Shown here: piece by piece, positions 27,095-36,170 of the stretch | Layout: every line of letters starts with the position of its first letter | How positions within the stretch are numbered: position 1 is the stretch's first letter | From: Clostridium fungisolvens | GTDB taxonomy: Bacteria; Bacillota; Clostridia; Clostridiales; Clostridiaceae | Assembly (NCBI RefSeq): GCF_014193895.1 | Contig: NZ_BLZR01000001.1 | Span: 2,418,001-2,482,000, forward strand | Direction: 5' to 3' | DNA length: 64,000 nucleotides | The notes under the pieces: generated by a model | Told to the model about the DNA's origin: nothing | The model's database searches: none | The model's input: only the letters and a program-made list of their open reading frames with translations | Translations under genes and position numbers: made by a program

Positions 27095-28096
27095 TTAAGC
27101 ACTTTCTAACTTTAATCTTTTCCATATTATATAGGACAACGCCCACATTATAACAAACAATATTACTAATAAATAACCGATATTGGCCATATCTAAATTC
27201 TGTATCCACATCCATACTCCACTGTTTAGTCCTAGCTTAGGAGCCAATATTTGAGTTAACTCAACTACTCCAATAAATAAAGCAGCTATAACGGATATAC
27301 CTGTAACAGAAAGATTATAGTATATTTTGCGTAAAGGAGTTGAAAAGGCCCAGTTATATGCTGTTGTCATAAATATCCCATCAGCAGTATCCATCAAGCT
27401 CATACCAGCTGCAAAGACAATAGGCAAAGCGATAAGCATTGTTATTGGAATGCTCTTTGTTGCAGCGTTTGCCGAAATTGCTAAAAGAGCTACCTCTGAT
27501 GCAGTATCAAAACCTAATCCGAAGAGAAAACCTAATGGGTAAACATGCCAACTTTTGCTTATAAACTTATAGAATGGCTTTCCTAACTTAGCAATTAATC
27601 CTCTATCTAGCAAAAGTTTTTCTAAGTTTTCTTCTTCATATTTACCCTTTCTTGTATCTTTAAAGAACTTGTAAATATCGAACCAAATAAATAGATTAAG
27701 CACTCCGATAAGCACAAGAAATGCCCCTGAAACCGAAGTGCCTATTACACTGCCGACTTCTTTGATTTGCGGAATATTTTTACTTGCCCATCCCATTGAA
27801 AAAGTAGTTATAAGCGCCATTATAAAAACTACGGAAGAATGTCCCATTGAAAAAAAGAATCCTACTCCTGTGGAATCTTTCTCCTGCTCTATTAATTTCC
27901 TCACTGTATTATCTATTGCTGCAATGTGGTCTACATCAAATGCATGCCTTAATCCTAAAGTATATACCAGTAGAGCAAGACCAATAATCTGTGGGTATTT
28001 ACTAATATTAAGTAATACCAAAGCTATTCCAATAATATGTAATATAGCTACTATAACACTATAGAATATCCAATTAGTATTCTTTCTTGATAGCAT
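27095..28096 (-). CDS. NiCoT-family nickel/cobalt transporter
   Basis: 333 residues with about eight membrane helices. The family signature HX4DH is in 'LRHAFDVDHIAAIDNTVRK' (about 50-68), with 'FFFSMGHSSVV' and 'LGFDTASEVALLA' further on. It imports Ni2+ (or Co2+). ATG 28096 lies behind GGGGGAG. It is 41 bp downstream of larB on the same strand, so it probably supplies nickel to the LarC insertion step. Confidence 0.93.
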   Translation of the reverse strand: MLSRKNTNWIFYSVIVAILHIIGIALVLLNISKYPQIIGLALLVYTLGLRHAFDVDHIAAIDNTVRKLIEQEKDSTGVGFFFSMGHSSVVFIMALITTFSMGWASKNIPQIKEVGSVIGTSVSGAFLVLIGVLNLFIWFDIYKFFKDTRKGKYEEENLEKLLLDRGLIAKLGKPFYKFISKSWHVYPLGFLFGLGFDTASEVALLAISANAATKSIPITMLIALPIVFAAGMSLMDTADGIFMTTAYNWAFSTPLRKIYYNLSVTGISVIAALFIGVVELTQILAPKLGLNSGVWMWIQNLDMANIGYLLVILFVIMWALSYIIWKRLKLESA

Positions 28097-28137
28097 CCTC
28101 TTATAACTCCCCCTCAAAACCAAACAATTACGTTCAC

Positions 28138-28884
28138 TTATAATTTATTTATCATACTTGCATTATATGCAGCTCCAAATCCATTATCTATGTTTACAAC
28201 ACTTATACCGTTAGCACAGCTGTTTAGCATTGATAAAAGCGCAGCAAAACCTCCAAAATTGGCTCCATACCCAACGCTTGTAGGTACAGCGATTACAGGT
28301 TTATCTACTAATCCACCTATAACACTTGCAAGAGCACCTTCCATTCCTGCAATGACAATTACTACCTTAGCACCTCTTATAACTTCAAGCCTAGCAAACA
28401 ATCTATGTATACCTGCCACACCTACATCTACAATCTTCTCAACTTTATTACCAAGAATTAGTGCTGTCTCATATGCTTCTTCAACCACTGGTAAATCAGA
28501 AGTTCCTGCTGAAATAATAGCAATATAACTTTCTGAAAGAGTTTCTTCTCTTTTCTTAATGGTTATAGTTCTACCTAACTTATTATATTTTGCCTCACTA
28601 CATATTTCTTTTACTGCATTAAACATTTCTTCGCTAGCTCTAGTAGCCAAAATATTATTTTCTTTGGTAAGCATAAATTCAATAATATTTCTTACCTGTT
28701 CGACTGTTTTTCCTTCACAGTATATAACTTCAGGATATCCGGTTCTGATCTGCCTATGATTGTCAATAACTGCAAAACCTAAATCTTTAAAAGGTAAATC
28801 CTCAATTTCCTTTACTGCCCTTTCTATTTCAATTCCACCATTTTTAACAGCTTCTAATAATTTTTTTATATCATCTTTATCCAT
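28138..28884 (-). CDS. larB: LarB: pyridinium-3,5-biscarboxylate mononucleotide synthase
   Basis: 248 residues. N-terminal domain with 'DNHRQIRTGYPEVIYCEGKT' and a PurE/AIR-carboxylase-like C-terminal domain: 'IISAGTSDLPVVEEA', 'GMEGALASVIGGL', 'VIAVPTSVGYG'. LarB carboxylates and hydrolyses nicotinic acid adenine dinucleotide, the first step to the nickel-pincer nucleotide cofactor. AGGAGG precedes ATG 28884. A terminator separates it from larE, while the transporter follows closely. Confidence 0.93.
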   Translation of the reverse strand: MDKDDIKKLLEAVKNGGIEIERAVKEIEDLPFKDLGFAVIDNHRQIRTGYPEVIYCEGKTVEQVRNIIEFMLTKENNILATRASEEMFNAVKEICSEAKYNKLGRTITIKKREETLSESYIAIISAGTSDLPVVEEAYETALILGNKVEKIVDVGVAGIHRLFARLEVIRGAKVVIVIAGMEGALASVIGGLVDKPVIAVPTSVGYGANFGGFAALLSMLNSCANGISVVNIDNGFGAAYNASMINKL

Positions 28885-28964
28885 ACTTTCCTCCTAAAAT
28901 ACACCAAGGCCTTTAATTCAAACTGTCAGGTTTATCCTTAAGCTACTATTAACTTATAATCAGT

Positions 28965-28993
28965 AAAAAGAGTCTTAATTAAGACTCTTTTTT
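28965..28993. terminator. Terminator between larE and larB
   Basis: AAAAAGAGTCTTAATTAAGACTC plus TTTTTT: a near-perfect palindrome, active in either direction. It may let larB and the transporter be expressed separately from larC-larE. Confidence 0.8.
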
Positions 28994-28998
28994 CAGTA

Positions 28999-29844
28999 TT
29001 AGCTTCTTTTTTGCATAGTAAAAAGTGTTTTTTCTTCTTTATTTAATACTTCATTCATACTGCCAGTCCTATATCCTAACATATCTAGAGTAACATAAGT
29101 AAACCCGATTTCCTTAAACTTATTTCCTATCTTATCCATAAGTTCAATATTGAAAAATTGCTCTCTTTCTTCAGGTGCAACTTCTATTCTAGCAATCTCT
29201 CCATGGTGTCTTACTCTAACTTGCTTTATTCCCATGTCAAGAAGGAATTGTTCAGCTTGATCTACCATCTTTAACTTAGGTAAAGTTATCTTATGCCCGT
29301 AAGGGAATCTAGAAGAAAGACATGCAAATGATGGCTTATCCCAAGTAGGAAGTCCAAGTTCCTTAGATAGTTCTCTTATATCATTTTTCGTTAATCCAGC
29401 TTGCTTTAAAGGGCTTATTACCTCTAATTCTCTAGCAGCCTGCATTCCTGGTCTATAATCTCCATTATCATCTAGGTTAGAACCATCAAATACATACTTA
29501 AGTCCGTTTTCTAAAGCAACATTCTTAATTTTTGTAAAAAGTTCTTTTTTGCAAAAATAACACCTATTCTTAGGATTACTTGCGAAACCTTCTATATCAA
29601 GTTCTTCTGAAGATATGATAATATGTTTTGCTCCCATATCCTTTGCATATTTAATAGCTTCTTTTAGCTCTCTTTCAGGGTAAGTTGATGAAGTTGCAGT
29701 AACTGCAATTAGCCTTTCACCTAATACTTCGTAGGCTACTTTTACAAGAAAAGTACTATCAACACCACCAGAAAATGCTACCGCAGCACTTCCCTTTTCT
29801 TTAATTATATCTTTAAGCAATTGAAATTTTTCTTTAAGTTCCAT
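28999..29844 (-). CDS. larE: LarE: ATP-dependent sulfur transferase of nickel-pincer synthesis
   Basis: 281 residues. PP-loop 'AVAFSGGVDSTFL' near the N-terminus activates the substrate carboxylate with ATP. Cys residues occur in 'RCYFCKKELF' (CxxC) and 'PSFACLSSRFPYG'; the latter corresponds to the sulfur-donor position in known LarE. The extra CxxC would suit an Fe-S cluster type LarE (inference). Start taken at ATG 29844, 7 nt from GGAGG; the ATG two codons upstream is too close. It lies 11 bp after larC. Confidence 0.93.
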   Translation of the reverse strand: MELKEKFQLLKDIIKEKGSAAVAFSGGVDSTFLVKVAYEVLGERLIAVTATSSTYPERELKEAIKYAKDMGAKHIIISSEELDIEGFASNPKNRCYFCKKELFTKIKNVALENGLKYVFDGSNLDDNGDYRPGMQAARELEVISPLKQAGLTKNDIRELSKELGLPTWDKPSFACLSSRFPYGHKITLPKLKMVDQAEQFLLDMGIKQVRVRHHGEIARIEVAPEEREQFFNIELMDKIGNKFKEIGFTYVTLDMLGYRTGSMNEVLNKEEKTLFTMQKRS

Positions 29845-29855
29845 TCCCATACCTC

Positions 29856-31187
29856 CTATAATGTCTTATATACTTCGTTATATATTTTAGATATTGGTAC
29901 ATTTTTTTCTTTAGCTAATCTTTTACAATCTTCATATTCAGGTTTTGACTTAACCAATTCACCATTATAATATGAGTTTTTCACCGTTACCTCTCCATAA
30001 TTAGTTGAAACTTTAGAAAACTCTCTGTTTAACATAATCTTCTCTACATCAAACTTCCTAACTCCAATAGAGGTAGTTTCTTTAAATATAACTTCAAGTA
30101 TCTTCTTTTCAACCTTTTTATTAACTAACACACTTAGCTTTATTGCTGGTCTTCCTTTTTTCATAATTATAGGAGTCTTGAAGACATCTAACGCTCCTGA
30201 TTCAAAAAGCTTTTCTTCAACATAACTGTATATTTCAGGATTCATATCATCAATATTAGTTTCAAGTAAGTGTTGTTCTTCAGTATCTTCATTTCTAATT
30301 TCTTCGCCTAAATATACTCTTAGAACATTAGGTATTTCAAGTTCTCTAGTTCCAAGACCATATCCAATCTTCTCTATTGAAAACTCCGTCTTATCAGTGT
30401 AGACTTCAACATTTTCAGCTAAAATTGCTGCACCTGTAGGAGTTGTAGTTTCAAAATTAACTATTCCAGTTCTTACTGGTATATTTTTAAGGATCCTAAT
30501 TGTTGCTGGTGCTGGCACAGGTATTAGGCCATGTGCGCATTTTACAAAACCTCCACCTAATTGAATTGGTGATGCCATTATCTTGTCGACCTTTAAATAA
30601 TCTAACGCTACTGCTGCACCTACAATATCTATTATTGAATCGATGGCGCCAACTTCATGAAAATGGACTTCATCTATTGTTTTCCCGTGAACTTCTGCTT
30701 CAGCTTCTGCTATTCTCATAAAAATAGCTAAGCTTAAACTCTTAACTTTATCACTTAACTCACTGGAGCTAATTATATTCTTAATATCATTAAAATTTCT
30801 ATGTTCATGATGGTGATGAGTTTTATTCTCCTCGATATTTAAATCCTCATGTGAATGTTGTTCATCCATATGATTATGATGGTGGTTATGATGTTCATGA
30901 TGAAAATCTTGATCTAATTCATGTGTATGTGTGTGAGTTTTATCATGATGTTCTTCATCAATATGAACATGGTTATGATTGTCTTGTTTCTTTATAATTA
31001 CATCAACTTTAGTGCCAGTTATACCGTTTTTAATATCTTTTCTAATATCTATACCATACTCAGAAGATATATTTAATTTTGCAATCTCGTTTAGTAGGTA
31101 TTCTTTGTCCACTCCTAAATCAATTAATGCTCCTAAATTCATATCTCCACTAATTCCACAAAAGCAATCATAATATAATATTTTCAT
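29856..31187 (-). CDS. larC: LarC: nickel insertion protein with His-rich insert
   Basis: 443 residues as one open frame; in some lactobacilli LarC is made through a frameshift between larC1 and larC2. It starts 'MKILYYDCFCGISGDM', the family signature, and ends with the LarC2-type domain ('LLETNIDDMNPE', 'TTSIGVRKFD'). Residues about 65-130 form a His-rich insert with more than 20 His (for example 'HHEHHNHHHNH'), likely binding nickel. It uses CTP to insert Ni into the pincer nucleotide. ATG 31187 follows AATGGAGAG. First gene of the lar cluster. Confidence 0.94.
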   Translation of the reverse strand: MKILYYDCFCGISGDMNLGALIDLGVDKEYLLNEIAKLNISSEYGIDIRKDIKNGITGTKVDVIIKKQDNHNHVHIDEEHHDKTHTHTHELDQDFHHEHHNHHHNHMDEQHSHEDLNIEENKTHHHHEHRNFNDIKNIISSSELSDKVKSLSLAIFMRIAEAEAEVHGKTIDEVHFHEVGAIDSIIDIVGAAVALDYLKVDKIMASPIQLGGGFVKCAHGLIPVPAPATIRILKNIPVRTGIVNFETTTPTGAAILAENVEVYTDKTEFSIEKIGYGLGTRELEIPNVLRVYLGEEIRNEDTEEQHLLETNIDDMNPEIYSYVEEKLFESGALDVFKTPIIMKKGRPAIKLSVLVNKKVEKKILEVIFKETTSIGVRKFDVEKIMLNREFSKVSTNYGEVTVKNSYYNGELVKSKPEYEDCKRLAKEKNVPISKIYNEVYKTL

Positions 31188-31386
31188 CTTATTCTCTCCA
31201 TTACATTTGTTATTTAACATTCTTTAGAGTTTTTGTGTCTATATATAGATGTACAGATCCCAATTTAGAATTAGTATATCTATTAAAATCATTTTTTCAT
31301 AATAATTTTAAGGAAATGCTTAAAGTAGAACCTGTACACCTTAATTTTTTACTTTTTAACTTTTTAAATTCTTAACTTCTTGTCTT

Positions 31387-32526
31387 TTATGCGAACACTT
31401 CTTTTATAGTTTGTAAATGTTCACGTATTGGAAGGCTTTGTGGACAGTGCTGTTCGCATTTACCGCATTTTACACAGCTTGTAGCCTTTTCTTTAACTGG
31501 TAAATTCTCATATGACTTGTCTCCAGGGAACATATTATAAGTATTATATGCGCTGAAGCATCTTGGTATATTAACTCCTGCAGGACATGGCATGCAATAC
31601 CCACAAGCAGTACAGTTAACTTTCATCTTACCTTTAATTATAGTTTTAACTTCATCAACTATAGCTAATTCTTTTTCAGTCAATGAATTTTCTGGAGTTT
31701 CACCAGCTGCTTTTATATTTTCTACTAATTGCTCTAATGTGTTCATTCCGCTTAGTACAACCTTTACCTCTGGGTGATTCCATACCCACTTTAAAGCCCA
31801 CTCTGCTGGAGATCTCTTTACATCAGCTTTATCAAAAGCTTCTTTTGCTTCATCAGGGATATTCACAAGTTTTCCACCTCTGATAGGTTCCATTATAGTA
31901 ACACCTAAACCTCTTGCAGCAGCATATTCTAATCCTTCAGTTCCAGCTTGGAATTCTTCATCTAAATAGTTATATTGTATTTGACAGAATGACCAATTAT
32001 AATAATCAACTATTTCTTTAAATACTTCTAATTTATCATGAAAAGAGAAACCAGCATATCTTATTCTACCGTCTTTTATAGCAGAATCTAAAAACTCATC
32101 TATTCCATTGGCTTTTAATCTTTCCCAATCGGTTTTATTTAAAGCATGTACCAAATAAAAATCTATATGATCTGTATCTAAACGTTCTAGTTGTTCATTT
32201 AAATATTTATCCATATCGCTTCTTGATTGTATTAACCAGCTTGGAAGCTTTGTAGCTAATTTTACTTTTTCTCTATACCCATCTTTTAAAGCTCTTCCAA
32301 CAAAAGGTTCACTGGCACCGCCACCTCTAGTCATACCATTCCCATGATATGGGTAAGCTGTGTCTATGTAGTTTACGCCATTATCTATTGCATAACGAAC
32401 TAAACCCGTTGCTTTTTCCTCATCAATTTGAGATGGATCTCCTCCTGGTATTAATGGTAGTCTCATACATCCAAAACCTAAAATTGAAACCTTTTCATTT
32501 GTCTTACCAAACTCTCTGTATAACAT
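31387..32526 (-). CDS. Aldo/keto reductase with C-terminal 4Fe-4S domain
   Basis: 379 residues. The AKR barrel shows Asp and Tyr in 'NYIDTAYPYHG', Lys in 'VKLATKLPSW' and His in 'IDFYLVHAL'. The C-terminus (about 300-379) has two cysteine groups, 'CTACGYCMPCPAGV' and 'CVKCGKCEQHCPQSLP', for Fe-S clusters. It reduces aldehydes; substrate unknown. ATG 32526 follows GAGGAGG. The promoter 170 bp upstream has a MerR-type 19-bp spacer with a dyad, so the MerR protein encoded upstream probably controls it. Confidence 0.92.
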   Translation of the reverse strand: MLYREFGKTNEKVSILGFGCMRLPLIPGGDPSQIDEEKATGLVRYAIDNGVNYIDTAYPYHGNGMTRGGGASEPFVGRALKDGYREKVKLATKLPSWLIQSRSDMDKYLNEQLERLDTDHIDFYLVHALNKTDWERLKANGIDEFLDSAIKDGRIRYAGFSFHDKLEVFKEIVDYYNWSFCQIQYNYLDEEFQAGTEGLEYAAARGLGVTIMEPIRGGKLVNIPDEAKEAFDKADVKRSPAEWALKWVWNHPEVKVVLSGMNTLEQLVENIKAAGETPENSLTEKELAIVDEVKTIIKGKMKVNCTACGYCMPCPAGVNIPRCFSAYNTYNMFPGDKSYENLPVKEKATSCVKCGKCEQHCPQSLPIREHLQTIKEVFA

Positions 32527-32697
32527 CTCGACTCCTCCTCATACTATTGACACATATGCTTCAACCTAAATCATATCTACGCAGCCATACTAATAAGCTA
32601 GGCTCCGCGGGCAATTATGATAAAGATTTGACAATATGGGTCTTCAAAATTTTCCTTTTAAAATACTATTATTTGATGTTGTTTCCATATATTATAA

Positions 32698-32728
32698 ATA
32701 TTACACCTTAAAGTGTACTCTAAGTCAA
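32698..32728 (-). promoter_or_regulatory. MerR-type promoter of the aldo/keto reductase gene
   Basis: TTGACT (32728-32723), a 19-bp spacer and TAATAT (32703-32698). A dyad CTTAGAGT/ACTTTAAG (32707-32724) fills the spacer and resembles AdhR/NmlR operators. The long spacer is the hallmark of MerR-activated promoters. Confidence 0.65.
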
Positions 32729-33039
32729 TACAGTGAATAAATCTTTTTCCTAAAATAAAAAACTAAATTCTTGTTTGCAATAGTAATTTCATCTTAAGCG
32801 ATTTTAGTCTTGCACAAAATATGGTACGGTAGTGTCCTTAAATGAAATTCGAAATGTTTTGTAGAATTAAATAAAGTAAAAAAATTAACCCTTAAAAACC
32901 TGATAAAAAGTTTAGGATTAATTTCTTTTCTAAATAAAACTATACTATATATACACCTATTAAAATTCACAGCTCATGAATATCAGTATATATTTATAGA
33001 ATAGTTTACTTTTTTATTCTATCTTCTTATAAAAATTCA
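32729..33039. other. Intergenic region between MerR and reductase genes
   Basis: No gene seen. A fragment CTTAAGCGATTTT near 32793 resembles the dispersed repeat of copies A and B. Confidence 0.4.
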
Positions 33040-33465
33040 CTATACCGCAGCTCCACTATTTTCGCAGTTATTGATAGAACTACAACAGCTGCTCTCTGAT
33101 TTCTTATCTTTAATTAGACCAGTATAATAATTAAGCTTCCAATTAATCATTTCAAGATTATTGTTCATCTCTTTAATTTTTTGCTCAGTTATCTTCTTTT
33201 GTGCCAAAATTATTTCTCGTCTTAGTTCTAAAGTTCCGTCGCCTTCCATACAAAGAGTAACAAAGTTTTTAATCTTTGAAATGGCCATTCCAGTGTTACG
33301 TAAGCAGCATATAAGTTTTATCCATTCAATATCATCTTCGCTGAAGTTTCTAACCCCATGTTCATCACGGGCTATATTTGGAAGTAATCCCTCTTTTTCA
33401 TAATATCTTATTGCATACTCAGTTAAATCAAATTTTTCGGCTACCTGCTTTATTGTGTATTTCAT
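33040..33465 (-). CDS. MerR-family regulator with Cys-rich tail
   Basis: 141 residues. HTH 'YTIKQVAEKFDLTEYAIRYY' at the N-terminus, 'LLPNIARDEHGVRNF' wing, coiled-coil dimer helix, then a tail 'ESSCCSSINNCENSG' with three Cys. The Cys-rich tail could sense electrophiles, metal or redox (inference); the family also includes aldehyde-responsive AdhR/NmlR. GGGAAG precedes ATG 33465. It is upstream of the aldo/keto reductase, whose promoter has a MerR-type operator. Confidence 0.88.
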   Translation of the reverse strand: MKYTIKQVAEKFDLTEYAIRYYEKEGLLPNIARDEHGVRNFSEDDIEWIKLICCLRNTGMAISKIKNFVTLCMEGDGTLELRREIILAQKKITEQKIKEMNNNLEMINWKLNYYTGLIKDKKSESSCCSSINNCENSGAAV

Positions 33466-33511
33466 AAAAAAACAACTTCCCTTCTATGACCTAGGTTTTT
33501 GTACAAGTTTA

Positions 33512-33541
33512 ATATAACTCCTTTTATAGTATATAAGTCAA
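33512..33541 (-). promoter_or_regulatory. Promoter of the merR-type gene
   Basis: TTGACT, 18-bp spacer, TTATAT, 47-75 bp upstream of ATG 33465. Confidence 0.5.
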
Positions 33542-33691
33542 GTGGTATAGACAGAATTTATTAAAAATTTTATATTTCTAAAAATTTTAAAGTAAACATC
33601 CCTAAGTTAAGACTGTAACCATTGGCGAGTTGCTATATTTCGTAAGTTTGTGAAATATATAAAACACATCCAATATCAACAGTTATTACGA

Positions 33692-33729
33692 ATATATTTA
33701 TCATTAACAGATATATTTATCATTAGCAG
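33692..33729. repeat. Tandem 19-bp duplication
   Basis: Two adjacent copies of ATATATTTATCATTAACAG differing in one base, just past the AmrS gene end. Confidence 0.7.
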
Positions 33730-33749
33730 GAATGTTTTTTTCTTAGTCC

Positions 33750-34604
33750 CTATACATTCCCTAATATAACTCTATTTAAATATTTGCCCGCAACTTCTTC
33801 TGCTTTCCTCATAAATGTTAAATCCGTTGGAGAATTCATCAATTTATAACGTGGAAAATATCTTGAAAGATGCAGTGGTATATCTTTATTTATATTACTT
33901 AAAAACTTTGCTATTTCTTCTACCTCTTCTAAACTATCATTTTCACTGCTAACCAGTAAAGTGGTTATTTCAACATGACATTTTTGTGCAGCTATTTCAA
34001 TAGTATTTAATACAGGTTTCAAGCTTCCACCACATAAATCTTTGTAATAGCTGTTACTATAACTTTTTAAATCTATATTCATAGCATCAACATAAGGAAG
34101 TAGCTTCTTCAATGGTTCTTCACTTATATATCCGTTGGTTACAATAACAACAGAAGCATTTTCATCAGTTTCTTTTAGAAGTTTTGAACAGTCATATACA
34201 TACTCATACCATATACTAGGTTCATTATAAGTAAATGCTAATCCTATGTTATCTTTTGTGGTCAAAGCTGTTTTTACTAATTCTTCTCTTGAAGCGAATT
34301 CACTTTTGGCTATCTGTTGAGATATCCTATAATTTTGACAAAACCCGCATACAAAATTACATCCAAAGCTACCCACTGATAAAATAAAACTTTCTGGTTT
34401 AAAGTAATAAAGTGGCTTTTTTTCTATTGGATCTAATGCAGCTGAAGTTATTTCTCCATAATTTAAGGTATAAAGTTTTCCATCCTCATGAGTTCGCACA
34501 TTACATTTTCCTATATGCCCATTTTCAATTACACAATTATGGGGACATAAATAACAGTGTACTTTATCATTAAGATTTTCATAAAACATCGCTTCTTTTT
34601 TCAT
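33750..34604 (-). CDS. amrS: AmmeMemoRadiSam system radical SAM enzyme
   Basis: 284 residues. The radical SAM cluster motif CX3CX2C is in 'GCNFVCGFCQNYRIS' (about residue 78). The N-terminus has extra Cys in 'VHCYLCPHNCVI' and 'GKCNV', as in PflA-like activases. 'AFTYNEPSIWYEYV' is conserved in the AmrS family. It lies 14 bp downstream of the fused AmrB-AmrA protein, in one operon. The reaction is not known to me; the three-part system is conserved across many anaerobes. Confidence 0.92.
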   Translation of the reverse strand: MKKEAMFYENLNDKVHCYLCPHNCVIENGHIGKCNVRTHEDGKLYTLNYGEITSAALDPIEKKPLYYFKPESFILSVGSFGCNFVCGFCQNYRISQQIAKSEFASREELVKTALTTKDNIGLAFTYNEPSIWYEYVYDCSKLLKETDENASVVIVTNGYISEEPLKKLLPYVDAMNIDLKSYSNSYYKDLCGGSLKPVLNTIEIAAQKCHVEITTLLVSSENDSLEEVEEIAKFLSNINKDIPLHLSRYFPRYKLMNSPTDLTFMRKAEEVAGKYLNRVILGNV

Positions 34605-34618
34605 TTTATAGCCTTCTC

Positions 34619-36025
34619 CTAGCTTTCTTTATGTCTTATAACTTGAAATCTCTGTATAGTGTACTCGTCCTCTTGATCTATATTCCCCTTTTCTAAGGCT
34701 ATAGAAAGTTGCTCCTCAACTGTATTTACCCCTTCTAAGTCTGGTAGTAAAAGTCCTGTTTTCCCCATACACCTTACAATTACACCATATTCCTTTGGAT
34801 TTAGATCTTCCCTTGTTGCTACCTCAGGTTCTGTCAAAACATCTACAGAAAAATCAATATCAAGAAGTTCTTCTTCTTCCACTTCATAAAATCTCGGGTC
34901 GTTTATTCCTGCTTCTACAGCATTTCTAATAATTTCTTTTGCTACATTATCAGTTGCTGGAAATATAGTACCTATACACCCTCTTAAATCACCATGTTTT
35001 TTTAGCGATACAAACACACCTCTTTGCATATTTTTCATTTCATTTGGTACATATTCAGGAATTTCTCTAAGCTTTCTCCTTGTAGTTAAATAAGTAGTAA
35101 GGCTTTCTCTTGCAAGTCTTACGTAAGGATCGCTTTGTTTATTCTTTCTTTCATATTGTGACTTTCTAAGTTCCTCTAATTCACCTAGCTTTGGCTCATC
35201 TTCAGACAAAACATTAAATTTCATTATTCCATATCCTACTCCAAAAGTTCCTTCATAACTCAAAAGATCACCATTAAACTTTTTACCTTCAAGTGCGCCA
35301 AGCAGCGTTACTGTTGACCGTCTTCCACATTCACCAGCTTCGCAAACAGTTTCTTTATCAATACTTAGTACGGTTTTAACATCACCTTTTGCTAAGTTAT
35401 CAAGAAACTCCTTATCAAACTTCTCGCCATAAGGATTATATCCATAAGGACCTTCTTCTTTAAGCCTATGAGATAGATCTCCACTTGCTATAAGAACAGC
35501 ATTTTCATTTAATTCTTCCACAGCTCTTCTTATTGCAATTCCGAACTTATATAAGTCAATATCACTTAAGGCTGCATATGTTATATGTACAAATTTATAG
35601 TTACTATAATGTTTATTTATAAAGTAAAGAGGAACCATTGCTCCATGATCTAATGTAACTGATTGATCATACTTATTTAAAAGAGAATTAGTAGCCATTA
35701 TAACAGGTATTCCCTCACTATAAGCTATTTCGTATATTTTTGTTGTTAATTCTTTGTTTATTTTAAGTTTCATCTTTACATTAGGAACTCTAAAGTTTTT
35801 CAAATCTCCATATATCTCATTCTCATAACTTATGGCAATAGCATCTTGAAACATCACTCCATGAGGAGTAACTAATATAATAGTATCTGGAGCTTTTTTA
35901 GCAATCTCTTCACCAATCACATGAAAACTGCCGCCAGTTGCACTTATCTTTTCTTCTTCGCCCTTGCCTACCTCTGGTATAGCTATTGGAGGATGCGGCA
36001 ATAAATAGAAACCTCTTAAACTCAA
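34619..36025 (-). CDS. AmmeMemoRadiSam protein: MEMO1-like (B) fused to AMMECR1-like (A)
   Basis: About 468 residues. Residues 1-270 are MEMO/LigB-like: 'LLPHPPIAIPEVGKG', 'LVTPHGVMFQD', 'TLDHGAMVPLYF', 'ASGDLSHRL', His and Asp residues in dioxygenase-like metal positions. Residues 295-468 are AMMECR1: 'RGVFVSLKKHGDLRGCIGT'. The fusion confirms that the two act together, with the radical SAM gene next door. Start taken as TTG 36025 because AGAGGTGAT is correctly spaced; a GTG three codons upstream overlaps that site. Function of the system is not established. Confidence 0.9.
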   Translation of the reverse strand: MSLRGFYLLPHPPIAIPEVGKGEEEKISATGGSFHVIGEEIAKKAPDTIILVTPHGVMFQDAIAISYENEIYGDLKNFRVPNVKMKLKINKELTTKIYEIAYSEGIPVIMATNSLLNKYDQSVTLDHGAMVPLYFINKHYSNYKFVHITYAALSDIDLYKFGIAIRRAVEELNENAVLIASGDLSHRLKEEGPYGYNPYGEKFDKEFLDNLAKGDVKTVLSIDKETVCEAGECGRRSTVTLLGALEGKKFNGDLLSYEGTFGVGYGIMKFNVLSEDEPKLGELEELRKSQYERKNKQSDPYVRLARESLTTYLTTRRKLREIPEYVPNEMKNMQRGVFVSLKKHGDLRGCIGTIFPATDNVAKEIIRNAVEAGINDPRFYEVEEEELLDIDFSVDVLTEPEVATREDLNPKEYGVIVRCMGKTGLLLPDLEGVNTVEEQLSIALEKGNIDQEDEYTIQRFQVIRHKES

Positions 36026-36114
36026 AACAATCACCTCTTTATTATAGTTATATCCGTAATCTGAAAATTAGTTTTACCAACTTATAATAATAAATACTAC
36101 AGTAAACTATATAG

Positions 36115-36160
36115 TAAAAAATCAGCTGCTTATATATTATTCCATATGCAAGCAGCTGAT
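36115..36160 (-). terminator. Terminator of metB-metC operon
   Basis: ATCAGCTGCTT (36121-36131) pairs with AAGCAGCTGAT (36150-36160); minus-strand tail TTTTTTAC. Confidence 0.85.
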
Positions 36161-36170
36161 ATATATCCTC

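Noticed and set aside
29848..29850. ATG 29850 as start of larE
   Set aside because: Only one base from GGAGG; ATG 29844 has normal spacing.
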